Assembly (NCBI GenBank): GCA_050084515.1
Contig: CM114272.1
Coordinates: forward strand, 34,658,001 to 34,722,000
Direction: 5' to 3'
Origin: Blasia pusilla
Lineage: Eukaryota > Marchantiophyta > Marchantiopsida > Blasiales
DNA: 64,000 nucleotides
Within the stretch, counting starts at the first letter, position 1. Each line of letters begins with the position of its first letter. The notes under the pieces were generated by a model. That model worked only from the letters and a program-made list of their open reading frames with translations. It had not been told where the DNA came from and made no database searches. Shown here one piece after another: positions 57,501-63,799 of this stretch. The position numbers and the translations under genes are program-made.

Positions 57501-60500
57501 TCCGATCTACCCCATGACCTGTCAGTGGCTTGACGAGAGAAAAAAATTATTCTTTCTACGTACCATTTGCAAGAGAAAAGCAGAAAATACAAATAAAAAT
57601 TGGACGTTTAAAAACTGCTGTAAGCTACAAACATACCACTTCCCTTCAGTACAATCAAGCCATAACATGCTATGTCCAGGGTAGAAATAGGCAGGATATA
57701 CAAGAAATCATCATCAAAAGCCTACATCAACTCTCAATCCAGAGTTCATCGAATTGGAACACCATTCAATGAACTGTGACCAAGCAATCAGGAGGTGTTA
57801 CAACTTTGAATGTCACTTGCAAAGGCAACAAGGAACAAAAGCACCTAGAGAAATGCTAGCAGACTAATAAACTTCTCTCAGTTCGACCAGCACTTGACGA
57901 GCTCGAAGCTCTCCATGGGACAAGCTTCTTTCAGTGGTAGTACTTTGAACTTAAATCTTGGACCAGTATCACAAATATCAGCATTACAAATTTGAAAGGG
58001 GCACTCTTGCATAATACGTACATAAAAGGATGCCATCTAATGCCACGAGGTTCAAAAGGCAATCCTCTACCAAACGTGTGTTGGGTAACTTGGGATGGAT
58101 TCTGAAGGTGAGTTAGAACTAGAACTGAAATCTCTACCATGTCTTCACTCAAGATATTCTTGAACCTATCCCCGCACCCAACACCTTCGTACATGGTAAT
58201 ATTAAAGCAAAGACTACAGGAATTTACCAGATGGTGTAACATGATCAACCAAGATCCACCCTATAACTTACATTTTGTAGGACCTATACCATCAACCTGA
58301 GATGGTTACCAATCTTGTGTGGTCTTGAGGTTCACCTCCTGCAAAGTCAGACGTGACAACCAGATGCCTGTAACAGTCCAACTTAATTGGGGAAGGCCAA
58401 TAGCCTTGCAATATTTTGCACAGATCTACTAATGCTACATAACGTAGATCTCATTTTACCCGCTGTCTGAAACGACTCTGGGTAGGGTTGAGATTTGCAG
58501 ACTACCGCTACCAAGCCTGTTCGGAAATCAGCAGATCTTCTCCTAAGAAGAGGGTTTGATAATGCATCACCATTCTAAAAAAACTTGGTTTGCGGTCTTG
58601 TCAAATATTTGTGAGATGTGATTTTACAATTTGCTAGACCAATTTCTTCCAAATCTTTTCATTAGTTCATTCCATCTTTCTTGGAGGCCAATAACTGCAA
58701 GTATCTTCATTTGTTGGAGTTCGACAATGAAGGCAATATTTGTAATCATGCTAAGGAGTCCTCCAAATCTCCTTTCCCTTCAAGCCAAGGGTTCTAAAGC
58801 CATTCCATGGCTTATTCAACTTCTATTCAGACTCTGAAACCTAAGTATGGATGTTTATGATGTCTAGACTAAATCAGTACTTTCTCAACTGTATTGGCTT
58901 AGTAGGAACATTGTGAGGCAGAGGCATTGGCATTCACATTGTCAATGAGCCGGTCTCATTATGCATCTACATGCCGATTAGCTCCCAAGGTGCGGTTGAC
59001 CACCTTCATATTCAGTCAGAGAAGATTACTACGGAGTGTTGATTCTGCAGAACCTGGTAAACTCAGTGAGTTGATAGTTGTGGTAGTATATGCACTTCTA
59101 ATCCTAATACAGCACCAAAGTCTTGAAAGGTCCTTCAACTAAAAAACATGGTGAATATTATAGTCAGCAAACAAACAGCACAAATTAAATCTATACATTG
59201 TAGAACCGTCTCTGGTGACCTCATAATTATCCTACTTTTTTCTACTGGCTGAAAAATTGCAACAGAAATATTGCTGCTTTGTCTTAAAAGAGTCAAGAAA
59301 TCTGAAGAGAAAATGGAAAGCCCCCAACACATCTGGCATGTACATTGCTTGCTCTCCACTTCTAACCTGGTCAGCTCCAGGTCCGGCAATTGATTATTTG
59401 TTGCCTTCAAAGTTTATAGATCCTCAGCTTTTAAGTTTCAAAAGATGATAACGTCCCTGACAGTTATTTTTTCCTTTTTCAACAGGATAGAACCCCATCT
59501 GTACTTACTCGGGGTACTAGTCCCACAATGGTTTCAACATAATGCCTATTCATTGACTCAGTGGTACCACTCTTGGAGAAGACCTGGCTTTAACCTGACA
59601 AAAACAAAGGACTCAGACATTTTCATGGCTGAAAGGAAGCCATTTTAATTTTAATCTTCATAACTCTACGCATATTTGGTGCACTCACCGATTCTTCAGA
59701 AAGCGTCCCCGCCTCTTCAGAAAACGCACGAGCACATCGGATAATTTCCGCAACAACAGAGTGTTTCTCAACATCAGTGGTATTGATGAGTGAGATCTCA
59801 GGGCAACCAAGTGTTGACTCTCTACCTTTGGAAGGCCCATCTCCCCACATCACGGTGAACCAACAGGTGCAATTCTCCACCTTTCCTCTTCTTTGGAAAG
59901 TATGTTGGCGCTTCTCCACCTGCTTTGCACAAATATCATATTAGGATGGTAACACACATTCAATAACCAATAGCGAAGAAGAGATGGATCAAAATGGAGG
60001 AAAAAATTGGTAGAAGATGTTCAAGGGGTCATCATGAACATCCCAAAGGAATCCCAAATGTGATCGTTACTTGCCTAGTATCTACGGCAGGGTATCCACT
60101 TAAAACTTGGCTAAAATTGATTGCCAAGACAATGATATCAGTACGACTACAGTAGGAACATTATCAAAATGACTCACAAAGTAAACCTATCGCCTCAAAG
60201 TTAAATCGACTTTTCAGCATCTGGATAGTCAGCTACTCTCAAGATGAAGTCTACAGCACCGCACCTACTTAAAACTTGGCTTCAAGAGCAGTCCCATCTA
60301 TGACAGTAATACAGCTACAGCAAAACTTTAGCTTCGTGACATTCTTGTAATGATACACCGCGAAAATCTTTCACCTCCAAGTTACATCGACTTTCCAGAT
60401 TCTGGTGAATGACCTCCTCTCAAGATGACTTCTAATTCTAAAACTTAAAACACGGAGCCACAAGTTGTAAAAGAAATTTTGAAGCAAATTAGATTCAGCA

Positions 60501-62978
60501 AGCTATCTCATAAAAAAACAAAGTTGGCATGGATAAAAACTCCCCTGCCGGATTTAACTTTATCCTACCAGCTGAATTTACAACATCTTACTTTCTGAGC
60601 TATATGATATTGCCCAGTCCAAGCATCCAACCGAGATAAGTCATTTGTCTTTGTGCCTCATGTCCGAGTATAATTTAGGAGGAAGTTAAAACAGAGTCAA
60701 ATTGAAAGATGTCTCTTTTCACAAATGGAAGTCGGAAGTGCAAGCACAATATATAAGAACTACAAGGAGGGTCCCACAAATCCATGAGATCGGTTCCAGT
60801 GAGGCATACATCAACATGATGTGAAAGGTAACAACAGTGCATTCTCTGAACGGAAATTTCCCTCCCCCAACGCCACCCTTGAATCCCTCTCTCCTCTTGG
60901 CATGAGTTCTTCAGTGTGTCTGCAAAGAGAGTTCTAATTTCTACAGCAGGGCAATACCAAAGGAACTGAGCTGCCAGTAATCATCAGCTAGATTTTAGGA
61001 AGAAGTTAAAACAGAGCCAAATAGAAAGATGTCTCTTTCCACTTGCAGAAGTTGGTAGTGCGGACACAATATACAAGGACTACAAGGAGGGTCCCACAAA
61101 TCCATGAAATAGGTTCCAGTGAGGCATACACCAACATGATGTGAAAAGACAACAGAATATTCACTGGACCAATATTTCGTTCCCCCCACGCCCCCCTTGA
61201 ATCTCTCTCTCCTCTTGGTTTGAGTTCTACAATGTCTGCAAAGAGATTTCCAATTTCTACACCAGAGCAATACCAAAGGCACTCAGCTGCCAATAATCAT
61301 CGAACTACTTTCTGTTCTAATAAAACCTTTGCAGAGATGACTATTATTCACCATGCCTACTTTCTGTTTGTAGATGAACAGCTTTAGGCGAAATGTGTGA
61401 AGTACCACTTATGGCCTAGGTTAAAGAGAATAAATGCATTGATTTCTTGTCCACAGGGACCCACGAGGCCTGTTGGAATTGACATCATAATACTGTCAGA
61501 AACTGCATATTCACAGCAGCTGGAAGGAGGTTTACAATGGTGACCTCGACGAAGTGAATAGAATTAACTGTTCAAACAGCAGCGAACAATGAAACTCAGC
61601 AGAGGATACAACCAAGAATCGTGAAGATTTAGAAGGAGCGAACAAATCATGCAACATGTAACCCTGCTACTCTTGCAGTGTACAACACGCAGACTGAAGT
61701 GTCGGCCAATCTTAACATGCTGCAAAATATGCATCTACTTTGATCAAATAATCTCTATGGTTCAGCTTAAAGCTCGAGAACTGCTCAACTGCTAATTGTG
61801 GGCATGAAAACGATCACAAACAATCGACTCACTCATCATTGTAAGCCGTAAGAGGACCTTAAAGCAATATGTCCATGTGACTTCCCAAGATGCCGGTGGT
61901 GTCAAAATACTTCCTTCGACTCTAAAATACTCCTGTAACTAGAACAAATGCCTTACAAAATCGTACTGAAATCATCAAAGGCGGCTGACTTGCCAATTTC
62001 CGCGGGGAAGACGCAAATTATTCTAAAAGAGCATGATAGGGCAAGCTGCCCATGTGATTTACCGACAGGACACTGGAGAACATGGTACATTCTCAACGCA
62101 AGATATGCATCTTCCTGGATTCAGATGCATTACAATATGGTACTAAAAGTATCAAGGCAAACTAAACTTCCAATCGTCAGCTGAAGACGAGCAAGGACAA
62201 ATCGTTAGTAATAAGGAGTAAGAAGTAGTCAACAGCAAACTGGCCATTTGTCTCACCCAAGGGACACTAATGTCAAAACACTTCTAATGCAAGACATGCA
62301 TTTGACTAGCACGAATGTTTTAATATCGCGAAAAAAGCATCAAGAGCGACCAAGCTGCCAATCGTAGAAATGACGAAGGGCACCGAAAAAACCATTTGTC
62401 GAGAGAAAGCTTTCAGAAAGAGCCAACGGCCAGCTGACCACGAGTCTTTACCGAAGTAACACTACAGTCGAAATAATTCTACTGCAGGACAAAAATCTAC
62501 CTAGCAACAATACTTCAAATAAAAGCATCTGGGGCGACTGAGCTGCAAATTGTCAAGGTGACGAAGACCCCCGACAAAACATTCGCCATAACAAAGCTGT
62601 GAGGAGGGGCTCAGAGAAAGCTGCGATTTGACATACCGCAGTGACCCCGGCATCGAAATATTTCGACTCGGTGCCATCCGAAGTCTTGTAATTTGCGCAA
62701 ACAATCATGCCCACTGACACTTTATGGCAGTCTGCATCTTGAAGCTGGTCGGATAACAAGCGGACGTTATCTCTGATCTTCCTCTCACTCTGCAGAATCG
62801 TCTCGTCCCAAAATTCGTCTTCCGAATCGAGGAATCCCTGGAAGTGCACCCGCACCCTCGGCCCCTCGACGGATATGTCCCCATCATACCAGGCAGAATC
62901 CGCGCTCGACAGCACTTCCAGCCCCGGATTCTGCTCGACCCGCTGCTTCTTCCCCCTCCGCTTCATGCCCTGCGTCAT
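24193..62978 (-). CDS. SAWADEE-domain protein gene with repeated micro-exons (overall span)
   Basis: The coding span runs from ATG at 62978 to TAG at 24195-24193. About 14 exons can be joined with consistent phase and GT-AG signals, giving roughly 560 residues: SAWADEE domain (exons 1-2), a 59-residue piece (exons at 50.4 and 50.0 kb), seven to eight acidic ~15-residue micro-exon repeats, a 104-residue basic piece (47.5 and 47.0 kb), one more repeat, and a 103-residue terminal exon. SAWADEE domains of SHH1-type proteins bind methylated histone H3 tails and recruit RNA polymerase IV in RNA-directed DNA methylation, so a nuclear chromatin role is likely by family. The acidic repeat tail has no counterpart that I know in SHH1, which carries a homeodomain instead. 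One ~21.5 kb intron contains nested retroelements. Two or more adjacent genes remain possible; the shared micro-exon consensus on both sides of the large intron argues for one. Confidence 0.6.
24560..25330 (-). repeat. Decayed tandem copies of the micro-exon/intron module
   Basis: Blocks resembling the acceptor side of the units (CTGCAGAATCAC, CTGCACAATCACAACG, TTGCAGAATCACGACA) recur at about 24593, 24735, 24844, 25022 and 25178. Each is followed by diverged copies of the intron (AGATCAGACCRAAAA). The exons next to them contain stops or lost acceptors (for example TAG as first codon at about 24590), so I read them as dead units. Confidence 0.5.
25374..25418 (-). CDS. Micro-exon 7, 45 nt (GAAATEEPDQVQTSE)
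   Basis: Acceptor GTAATTCTGCAG, donor GTACAA, phase 0. It sits 21.5 kb from the previous exon yet shares repeat sequence, length, phase and intron flank with the 47-49 kb array. This links the two ends across the retroelement block. Confidence 0.7.
25480..26130. repeat. Degenerate tandem repeat in intron, period about 60-75 bp
   Basis: A unit of the form GCCACAAAAGC..CGGACTGAAAA..TGGAAGATG.AATCACAA recurs about nine times. It appears derived from the intron part of the micro-exon module. It produces long, false hydrophobic frames on the - strand. Confidence 0.6.
26150..27037. other. Intron sequence, unassigned
   Basis: The + frame at 26532-26801 starts LKTLRTDEGGK-like, faintly recalling a copia integrase, but the rest does not fit. 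Probably old insertion debris between the host intron and the first LTR. Confidence 0.3.
27038..27729 (+). repeat. 5' LTR of copia element B (LTR family B)
   Basis: Runs from TGTTAGGATTTGATATAAA to GATTTTAACA. It matches LTR copies at 32824-33557 and 39934-40675. The next bases, AGTTTTGGGCC, are a candidate half-tRNA primer site. Confidence 0.6.
29565..30230 (-). repeat. Solo LTR, family A, reverse orientation, inside element B
   Basis: The reverse complement begins TGTTGAAATTTGTTAATATC and ends CAATCATTTTCTAA, the family A ends with one change. ACCA flanks both sides, but the 5-bp duplication is not exact. Confidence 0.6.
30753..31374 (-). repeat. Solo LTR, family D, with target duplication CAATA
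   Basis: On the - strand it begins TGTTGAAATTGCAACTG and ends GTTTTTCTTTTA. The 5-bp repeat CAATA lies at 30748-30752 and 31375-31379. It is about 90% like the copy at 37812-38436. The ends are TG..TA, not TG..CA. Confidence 0.75.
32824..33557 (+). repeat. 3' LTR of copia element B
   Basis: Follows the purine run CAAGAGGGAG and begins TTTTAGGATTTCATATAAA, a changed form of the family B start. It ends GATTTCATCA. It diverges clearly from the 5' copy, so the insertion is old. Confidence 0.6.
33672..34338 (+). repeat. 5' LTR of copia element A (LTR family A)
   Basis: Runs from TGTTGATATTTGTTAATATC to CATTTTCTCA, 667 bp. It contains TTATGTATATAATGTCTCTG, a likely TATA region. Directly after it is AGTTATGAGTCCACC, a candidate primer-binding site that overlaps the gag start. 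Confidence 0.7.
34343..35310 (+). pseudogene. Copia element A gag region with zinc knuckle and protease start
   Basis: The ATG at 34343 opens MSPPQTFLLSDFNNVQKLNG, followed by GGNYREWSRTMMNIL, typical of copia gag. A stop at 34526 and later frame shifts break it. The zinc knuckle CYICAEKGHLARNC is at 34980-35021. The protease motif VDSGATSDVCY follows at 35239 in another frame. Confidence 0.7.
35417..37320 (+). pseudogene. Copia element A integrase and reverse transcriptase (5' part)
   Basis: The integrase zinc region (LWHCRLGHLSEHSIRALQ, CEACVQGKAH) lies at 35.64-35.78 kb. The catalytic core follows: DLIHSDVCGPMP, RSDGGGEYASKDF, PHQNAVAEKLNRT. RT begins near 36.94 kb: ETWEFVDLPPGRKTIGCKWV, RLVAKGFNQEAGLDYQETFA, DVKTAFFNGELKEEIYMEVP. 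A stop at about 36007 and a second at 37321 interrupt it. Right after PDGY the RT loses the segment that should lead to YVDD. Confidence 0.75.
37320..37811 (+). pseudogene. Copia element A reverse transcriptase (3' part)
   Basis: Contains the catalytic YVDD at 37347-37358 (MALYVDDLLMLGG), then GPAKWLLGIQIERN, SQEKYIENILVRYN and RADLAYPVGVLVRY. About 70 residues normally found between PDGY and YVDD are missing, so the polymerase cannot be functional. It is cut at 37811 by a family D LTR. Confidence 0.7.
37812..38436 (-). repeat. Solo LTR, family D, with target duplication GAACA
   Basis: Same element as 30753-31374. GAACA is present at 37807-37811 and 38437-38441. It interrupts element A between RT and RNase H; removing it with one GAACA restores the reading ..GATRTYLEYRHQENG... 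Confidence 0.8.
38442..38729 (+). pseudogene. Copia element A RNase H, first part
   Basis: GFSNASWGDDTDERRSTNGY, INWCSKKQRTVALFTIEAEY and VIWLRSLLNE are standard copia RNase H motifs. The frame continues to LQVDNRGSIY, where a solo LTR interrupts it. Confidence 0.7.
38730..39412 (+). repeat. Solo LTR, family A, inserted in element A RNase H (TSD GTATT)
   Basis: Begins TATTAAAATTTGATAATATC (TG changed to TA) and ends CATTTTCTCA. GTATT flanks it at 38725-38729 and 39413-39417. It is a younger insertion of the same family into an existing element. Confidence 0.8.
39413..39631 (+). pseudogene. Copia element A RNase H, 3' part and polypurine tract
   Basis: Reads LVHHLRTKHIDIKHHFVREM, then IGRETSLVYCPIENMTIDVL and TKPLSQNKHRK, the usual copia end, followed by the tract TTAAGAGGGAG before the 3' LTR. 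Confidence 0.65.
39632..41054 (+). repeat. 3' LTR of element A, split by an LTR of family B
   Basis: Family A LTR sequence occupies 39632-39933 and resumes at about 40681 until CATTTTCTCA at 41054. The break is a family B LTR with its own target duplication. The sequence beyond 41054 (GTGGA) does not match the 5 bp before the 5' LTR (AACTC). Confidence 0.65.
39934..40675 (+). repeat. Solo LTR, family B, with target duplication TCTTG
   Basis: Starts TGTTAGGATATCACATAAA and ends GTAGAATTTTGA, a few bases short of the family end. TCTTG lies at 39929-39933 and 40676-40680. Confidence 0.7.
41055..42730 (-). pseudogene. Copia element E fragment (integrase, RT, RNase H), reverse strand
   Basis: On the - strand: integrase core (SFVDDYSRKSFVYLMKHKG, CSDGGKEYRNKEF), SPTSALNGMTPEECWSGKKP, then RT (IGCKWVFKIKRGANNEVVKY, DYTETFAPVVRYGSIRLLLA, ETAFLNGDLKEIIYMDVPYG). 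It jumps from ACLLEKALYGL directly to RNase H (LRYLKGTKIAYLEY, GFTDASWGDDFDNSRSTGGY), so the YVDD part is deleted. The RNase H end is cut by the family A LTR; the 5' end abuts LINE sequence at about 42731. No LTRs of its own were seen. Confidence 0.7.
42731..44191 (-). pseudogene. LINE (non-LTR) fragment, rearranged, reverse strand
   Basis: From the 5' side: linker (MWAEYVALHKEIRLLVRIL), RT N-terminus (AGIKELVNDKAGGGDELGNE, LLKYGDAVM, WADVIPQRLWVGVI, FKKGE), GQAGFRQARGCVDHIFTL, and then endonuclease (LPDLFTIEDITSEGYIFLWI, ILLVGDFNGRM, VVDYLIGE, VSDHEPLCFD). In an intact LINE the endonuclease precedes the RT, so this copy is inverted in order or made of two pieces. Confidence 0.65.
44195..44871 (+). 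repeat. Solo LTR, family A, with target duplication GCTTT
   Basis: Starts TGTTGAAATTTGTTAATATC and ends CATATTCTCA. GCTTT is found directly before and after. It lies inside LINE sequence (the LINE frame continues on the far side) and is about 98% identical to 52864-53545, so it is young. Confidence 0.85.
44877..45900 (+). pseudogene. Decayed LINE and copia debris
   Basis: Right after the LTR the LINE continues briefly. From about 45060 the + strand shows copia RT remnants (LLGIQTEIGKRIE, a YQSVVxx..PVG-like run) and then diverged family A LTR pieces (GATACTTCTGCTGGTC, GATCATGGGGAGAGTCACAC). No intact frame. Confidence 0.4.
45900..46940. other. Intron sequence, unassigned
   Basis: No element boundary or domain was recognised. 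The part at 46.75-46.94 kb keeps an open frame continuous with the exon at 46951-47011 and could be an extension of that exon. Confidence 0.35.
46951..47011 (-). CDS. SAWADEE gene exon, 61 nt
   Basis: Acceptor GAAAAGTTTAG, then G completing AA of the previous exon to AAG, so the junction reads ..VPIR-K-TVSIGAVF and continues LPKDTKVDDTLQ to the donor GTAATT in phase 0. The frame also stays open past this donor, and AAG/GTTAGT at about 46903 is an alternative donor, so the 3' limit is not settled. Confidence 0.5.
47227..47477 (-). CDS. SAWADEE gene exon, 251 nt (ends phase 2)
   Basis: Acceptor CCCTGCAATGTCAG, opening in phase 0 with SLEILRQDLRSMCGRL. It then runs VYSLPTKEAAYC to a basic end, EYARKKNSRHLVPIR, with two bases of the next codon before the donor GTGAGA. 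If the donor is not used, the frame stops at once (TGA at 47223), giving an 84-residue alternative terminal exon. No domain was recognised. Confidence 0.55.
47610..47654 (-). CDS. Micro-exon 6, 45 nt (CAVIMDDPEEVQTTE)
   Basis: Acceptor TTTAATTTGCAG, donor GTACAA, phase 0. A close match to the repeat consensus. Confidence 0.65.
47940..47993 (-). CDS. Micro-exon 5, 54 nt (CTAAMEKPDEIDLDQMPE)
   Basis: Acceptor CAATTGTGCAG, donor GTACAG, phase 0. It is three codons longer than the usual 15; the extra IDL lies before DQMPE, so the repeat tolerates in-frame insertion. Confidence 0.65.
48223..48267 (-). CDS. Micro-exon 4, 45 nt (HTAAMKEQDPVQMLE)
   Basis: Acceptor TAACTCTGCAG, donor GTATGA, phase 0. 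TAAMKEQDPVQ aligns closely with AAATEEPDQVQ of the copy at 25.4 kb. Confidence 0.65.
48625..48669 (-). CDS. Micro-exon 3, 45 nt (NSQVMESTEEVHIPE)
   Basis: Acceptor GTGTCGTGCAG, donor GTACAA, phase 0. It fits the consensus xxAAMEExEEVxxPE. Confidence 0.65.
48997..49032 (-). pseudogene. Decayed micro-exon with lost acceptor (36 nt)
   Basis: The body reads CLMQSEQTGTPE in phase 0 and keeps a good donor (GAG/GTACAG). Where the other copies have CTGCAG, this one has CTCTGG, so the obligatory AG is gone. The adjacent intron still aligns with its siblings. It is probably a skipped relic. Confidence 0.5.
49179..49223 (-). CDS. Micro-exon 2, 45 nt (CVTGTEQPNKGQTSE)
   Basis: Acceptor GTAATTTTGCAG, donor GTACAG, 15 codons, phase 0. 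It keeps the P..xxQTSE pattern of the repeat. Confidence 0.6.
49537..49578 (-). CDS. Micro-exon 1, 42 nt (LIVLEELSNDQTSE)
   Basis: Acceptor TAACTCTGCAG, donor GTATAG, phase 0 on both sides. It shows the repeat ending QTSE followed by a GAG/GTA splice site. The intron just upstream of the acceptor (reverse of CTGCAGAGTTACAATACGCTCAGG) matches the same place in the other units. Confidence 0.6.
49970..50013 (-). CDS. SAWADEE gene exon, 44 nt
   Basis: Acceptor TTCCTGCGCAG, donor GTAATA. Starting with the two bases that complete the previous codon, it reads (E)VDITNTDDPKHKKL and ends in phase 0, as needed for the phase-0 micro-exons that follow. Confidence 0.55.
50243..50375 (-). CDS. SAWADEE gene exon, 133 nt (ends phase 1)
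   Basis: Acceptor TTCTTCTCAG, donor GTCTCG. It encodes GSNQPMGPLFTKFATCEQ, then TLIVVSKNVCFIWLDPTD and VDGFP, plus one leftover base. This base is completed by the next exon to GAA (Glu), giving ..DGFP-E-VDITN... The split codon and the opening in phase 0, matching the end of exon 2, support the model. No domain was recognised. Confidence 0.55.
50430..51170. other. Intron sequence with a LINE-tail-like piece
   Basis: At about 50828 the stretch TTTTTTGTCCACAGGAAACCCC resembles the 3' tails of the LINE copies further along. Otherwise nothing is recognised. Confidence 0.35.
51170..52540 (-). mobile_element. LINE copy, 3' part, reverse strand
   Basis: On the - strand the 3' end reads GTCCCTGTGGACAATAAATC followed by CATTCATTCATTC, a typical non-LTR tail. 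Upstream (higher coordinates, to about 52.5 kb) are pieces matching the endonuclease region at 43.3 kb (TDPWWTGIQDLPDLFTIEDF). Body sequence at 51.22-51.55 kb is repeated at 52.60-52.86 and 53.55-53.65 kb. Confidence 0.5.
52541..54600 (-). mobile_element. Second LINE copy, reverse strand, with a solo LTR inside
   Basis: Same tail (GGGGACCCTACAGG.. on +, ATTCATTCTC-like end) and same body as the copy before it. Interrupted at 52864-53545. Beyond it are endonuclease-like pieces (53.6-54.2 kb: KAKLDLVFFAETHEHNSN, HEFQVLAIYNQFSNKDKG) and ORF1-like pieces (54.2-54.41 kb: SKDPWSKLREGKAPTPVP). Heavily broken. Confidence 0.45.
52864..53545 (+). repeat. Solo LTR, family A, with target duplication TCATC
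   Basis: Starts TGTTGAAATTTGTTAATATC, ends CATTTTCTCA, with TCATC on each side. Nearly identical over its length to the solo LTR at 44195-44871. Confidence 0.85.
54600..57900. other. Intron sequence with LINE and copia debris
   Basis: 54.8-55.02 kb on the - strand has a coiled-coil-like frame (LLEWTAQKTTIEMELATWRV) that may be LINE ORF1. 56.9-57.05 kb on the + strand has a decayed copia YVDD region (SHVIGILYADNLLFMAL). No host exon was identified. Confidence 0.35.
57931..58248 (-). other. Unassigned open frame inside the SAWADEE gene
   Basis: An uninterrupted frame containing YEGVGCGDRFKNILSE, VEISVLVLTHLQNPSQVT and GRGLPFEPRGIRWHPF looks like real protein sequence, not noise. I do not recognise it. 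CTGTAG at about 58214 could be an acceptor, but the phase would not follow exon 2 directly. It may be a captured gene fragment or an alternative exon. Confidence 0.3.
58260..59200. other. Intron sequence, unassigned
   Basis: No exon with matching phase and no element boundary was recognised. Confidence 0.3.
59207..59248 (-). CDS. Possible additional 42-nt exon (PVEKSRIIMRSPET)
   Basis: The acceptor GCAATTTTTCAG precedes 14 codons in phase 0, followed by the weak donor GTTCTA. Length, phase and the ending SPET resemble the micro-exon repeats, so it may be an outlying or decayed copy. The donor is poor and the call is uncertain. Confidence 0.25.
59689..59919 (-). CDS. SAWADEE gene exon 2 (C-terminal half of domain)
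   Basis: 231 nt, 77 codons, phase 0 at both ends. The acceptor is TTTGTGCAAAGCAG and the donor GTGAGT. It starts VEKRQHTFQRR, then ENCTCWFTVMWGDGP and CPEISLI, completing the domain opened in exon 1. His120, Cys131 and Cys133, together with Cys84 of exon 1, match the Cys-His-Cys-Cys zinc pattern of SAWADEE domains. The junction YFDAGVTA / VEKRQH restores the family's usual YYDA..R.H..C.C spacing, which is the strongest evidence that these exons belong together. Confidence 0.75.
60083..60436. repeat. Tandem duplication in intron 1, unit about 175 bp
   Basis: Two diverged direct copies (60083-60257 and 60258-60436) share ACTTAAAACTTGGCT, AATCGACTTTYCAG and CTCTCAAGATGA in the same order. Confidence 0.6.
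60674..61303. repeat. Tandem duplication in intron 1, unit about 315 bp
   Basis: Copies 60674-60989 and 60993-61303 share long stretches, for example TACAAGGAGGGTCCCACAAA and GCAATACCAAAGG, with roughly 85-90% identity by eye. Confidence 0.8.
61860..62600. repeat. Degenerate tandem repeat in intron 1, period about 185 bp
   Basis: About four units carry ATCAAxGxGxCxAAxxTGCCAAT followed by TGACGA-like text and, further on, GTGACTTxCC/ACACT...AAxACTTCT. They are strongly diverged. Confidence 0.45.
62637..62978 (-). CDS. SAWADEE gene exon 1 (N-terminal half of domain)
   Basis: 114 codons, ending ..GVTA at a GTATGT donor in phase 0. A basic start (MKRRGKKQR) could be a nuclear localisation signal. 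From residue 27 the SAWADEE signature reads DSAWYDGDIS, then VRVHFQGF, SEDEFW, NVRLLS, DADC and KYFDAGV. Aromatic residues Trp30, Tyr31 and Phe46/49 are candidates for the methyl-lysine cage. Cys84 is the first probable zinc ligand. A second in-frame ATG at 62966 (MKRRGKK) is an alternative start. Confidence 0.75.
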
Positions 62979-63760
62979 GCTTTCTTCGTTTCCCTACTAC
63001 CCTGCGTAAACCCGATCCCTCTTCCAGCTACAAACAAGCTCCACCCGCTCAACACCGCGCTACGCAATCGCTCGCAGCTCCTGCACACCTTAACCTGCCG
63101 CGGATCACAGCGTGTACTCCCAAGCCACCGTAAATTCTCGCACCGGAGACGAGCAGGTAAGCCCTCTGTTCCAGGGCAACTGAATTCTTTCTACATCCAG
63201 AGGGAGGAGCGGAGAAGAGCAACTGTTGTGCTGCAATCTGCGAGCGCGACGGGAGAGAGCGGCCCCGCAGGCTCCTGGGTATGAAATTCCTCCCACGGAT
63301 TGTTGAAGCCAGTCGTCAGTCAGCCAGTCAGTCAGTCCGTCCGTTCCGCAATCCGCGCGAGGCGCGCTACGTTAGCATCGAAGGCGGTCGCGTGGCCTCT
63401 CGCGGAAGTCCCGCTTCCGCTGTTGCAAGTGCTTGGATCCACAAGTGCTGCTCCCGCGACCGCTCAGGTGCAGCGGGGAACTACAACCTCTCCCGCTGCC
63501 GTCGTCGTCAGCCCAGAGCTTCGATCCCCGAGCGGAATCGCCTCACGCAAGAGCGAGGAATTGAAAGCCGCTCGCATTTCGCTGCTCGCTCCTCCAACCG
63601 CGCAGCGCAGCGCTGCACTCGCACGCCAAATCCCGTACATGTCCTCCCACCGCTCCAATTCATCGCAAGCTTGATTACTGTCGCCGATGCGGATGTGCGG
63701 GCTGCTGATCGCCGTCGCCTCATGAGACGATGCAGAGCGGAATGACGAGACAAAGAAAAA
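62979..63760 (-). promoter_or_regulatory. Presumed 5' leader of the SAWADEE gene
   Basis: A GC-rich stretch between the TATA motif and the ATG at 62978, about 780 nt, possibly with an intron. It contains a CAGT tetranucleotide tract (63309-63345). Open frames on both strands here show no domain and fit a GC-rich UTR. Confidence 0.35.
63309..63345. repeat. CAGT/CCGT tetranucleotide microsatellite
   Basis: About eight imperfect CAGT or CCGT units in the presumed leader. Confidence 0.65.
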
Positions 63761-63783
63761 GGAAAACGACGAGATGCTGGCTA

Positions 63784-63789
63784 CTTATA
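63784..63789 (-). promoter_or_regulatory. TATA box of the SAWADEE gene
   Basis: The - strand reads GGCTATAAGTAGCC, a canonical TATA motif about 810 bp before the ATG, followed by AT-poor leader sequence. Transcription would begin near 63755. Confidence 0.4.
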
Positions 63790-63799
63790 GCCTCTAGGT

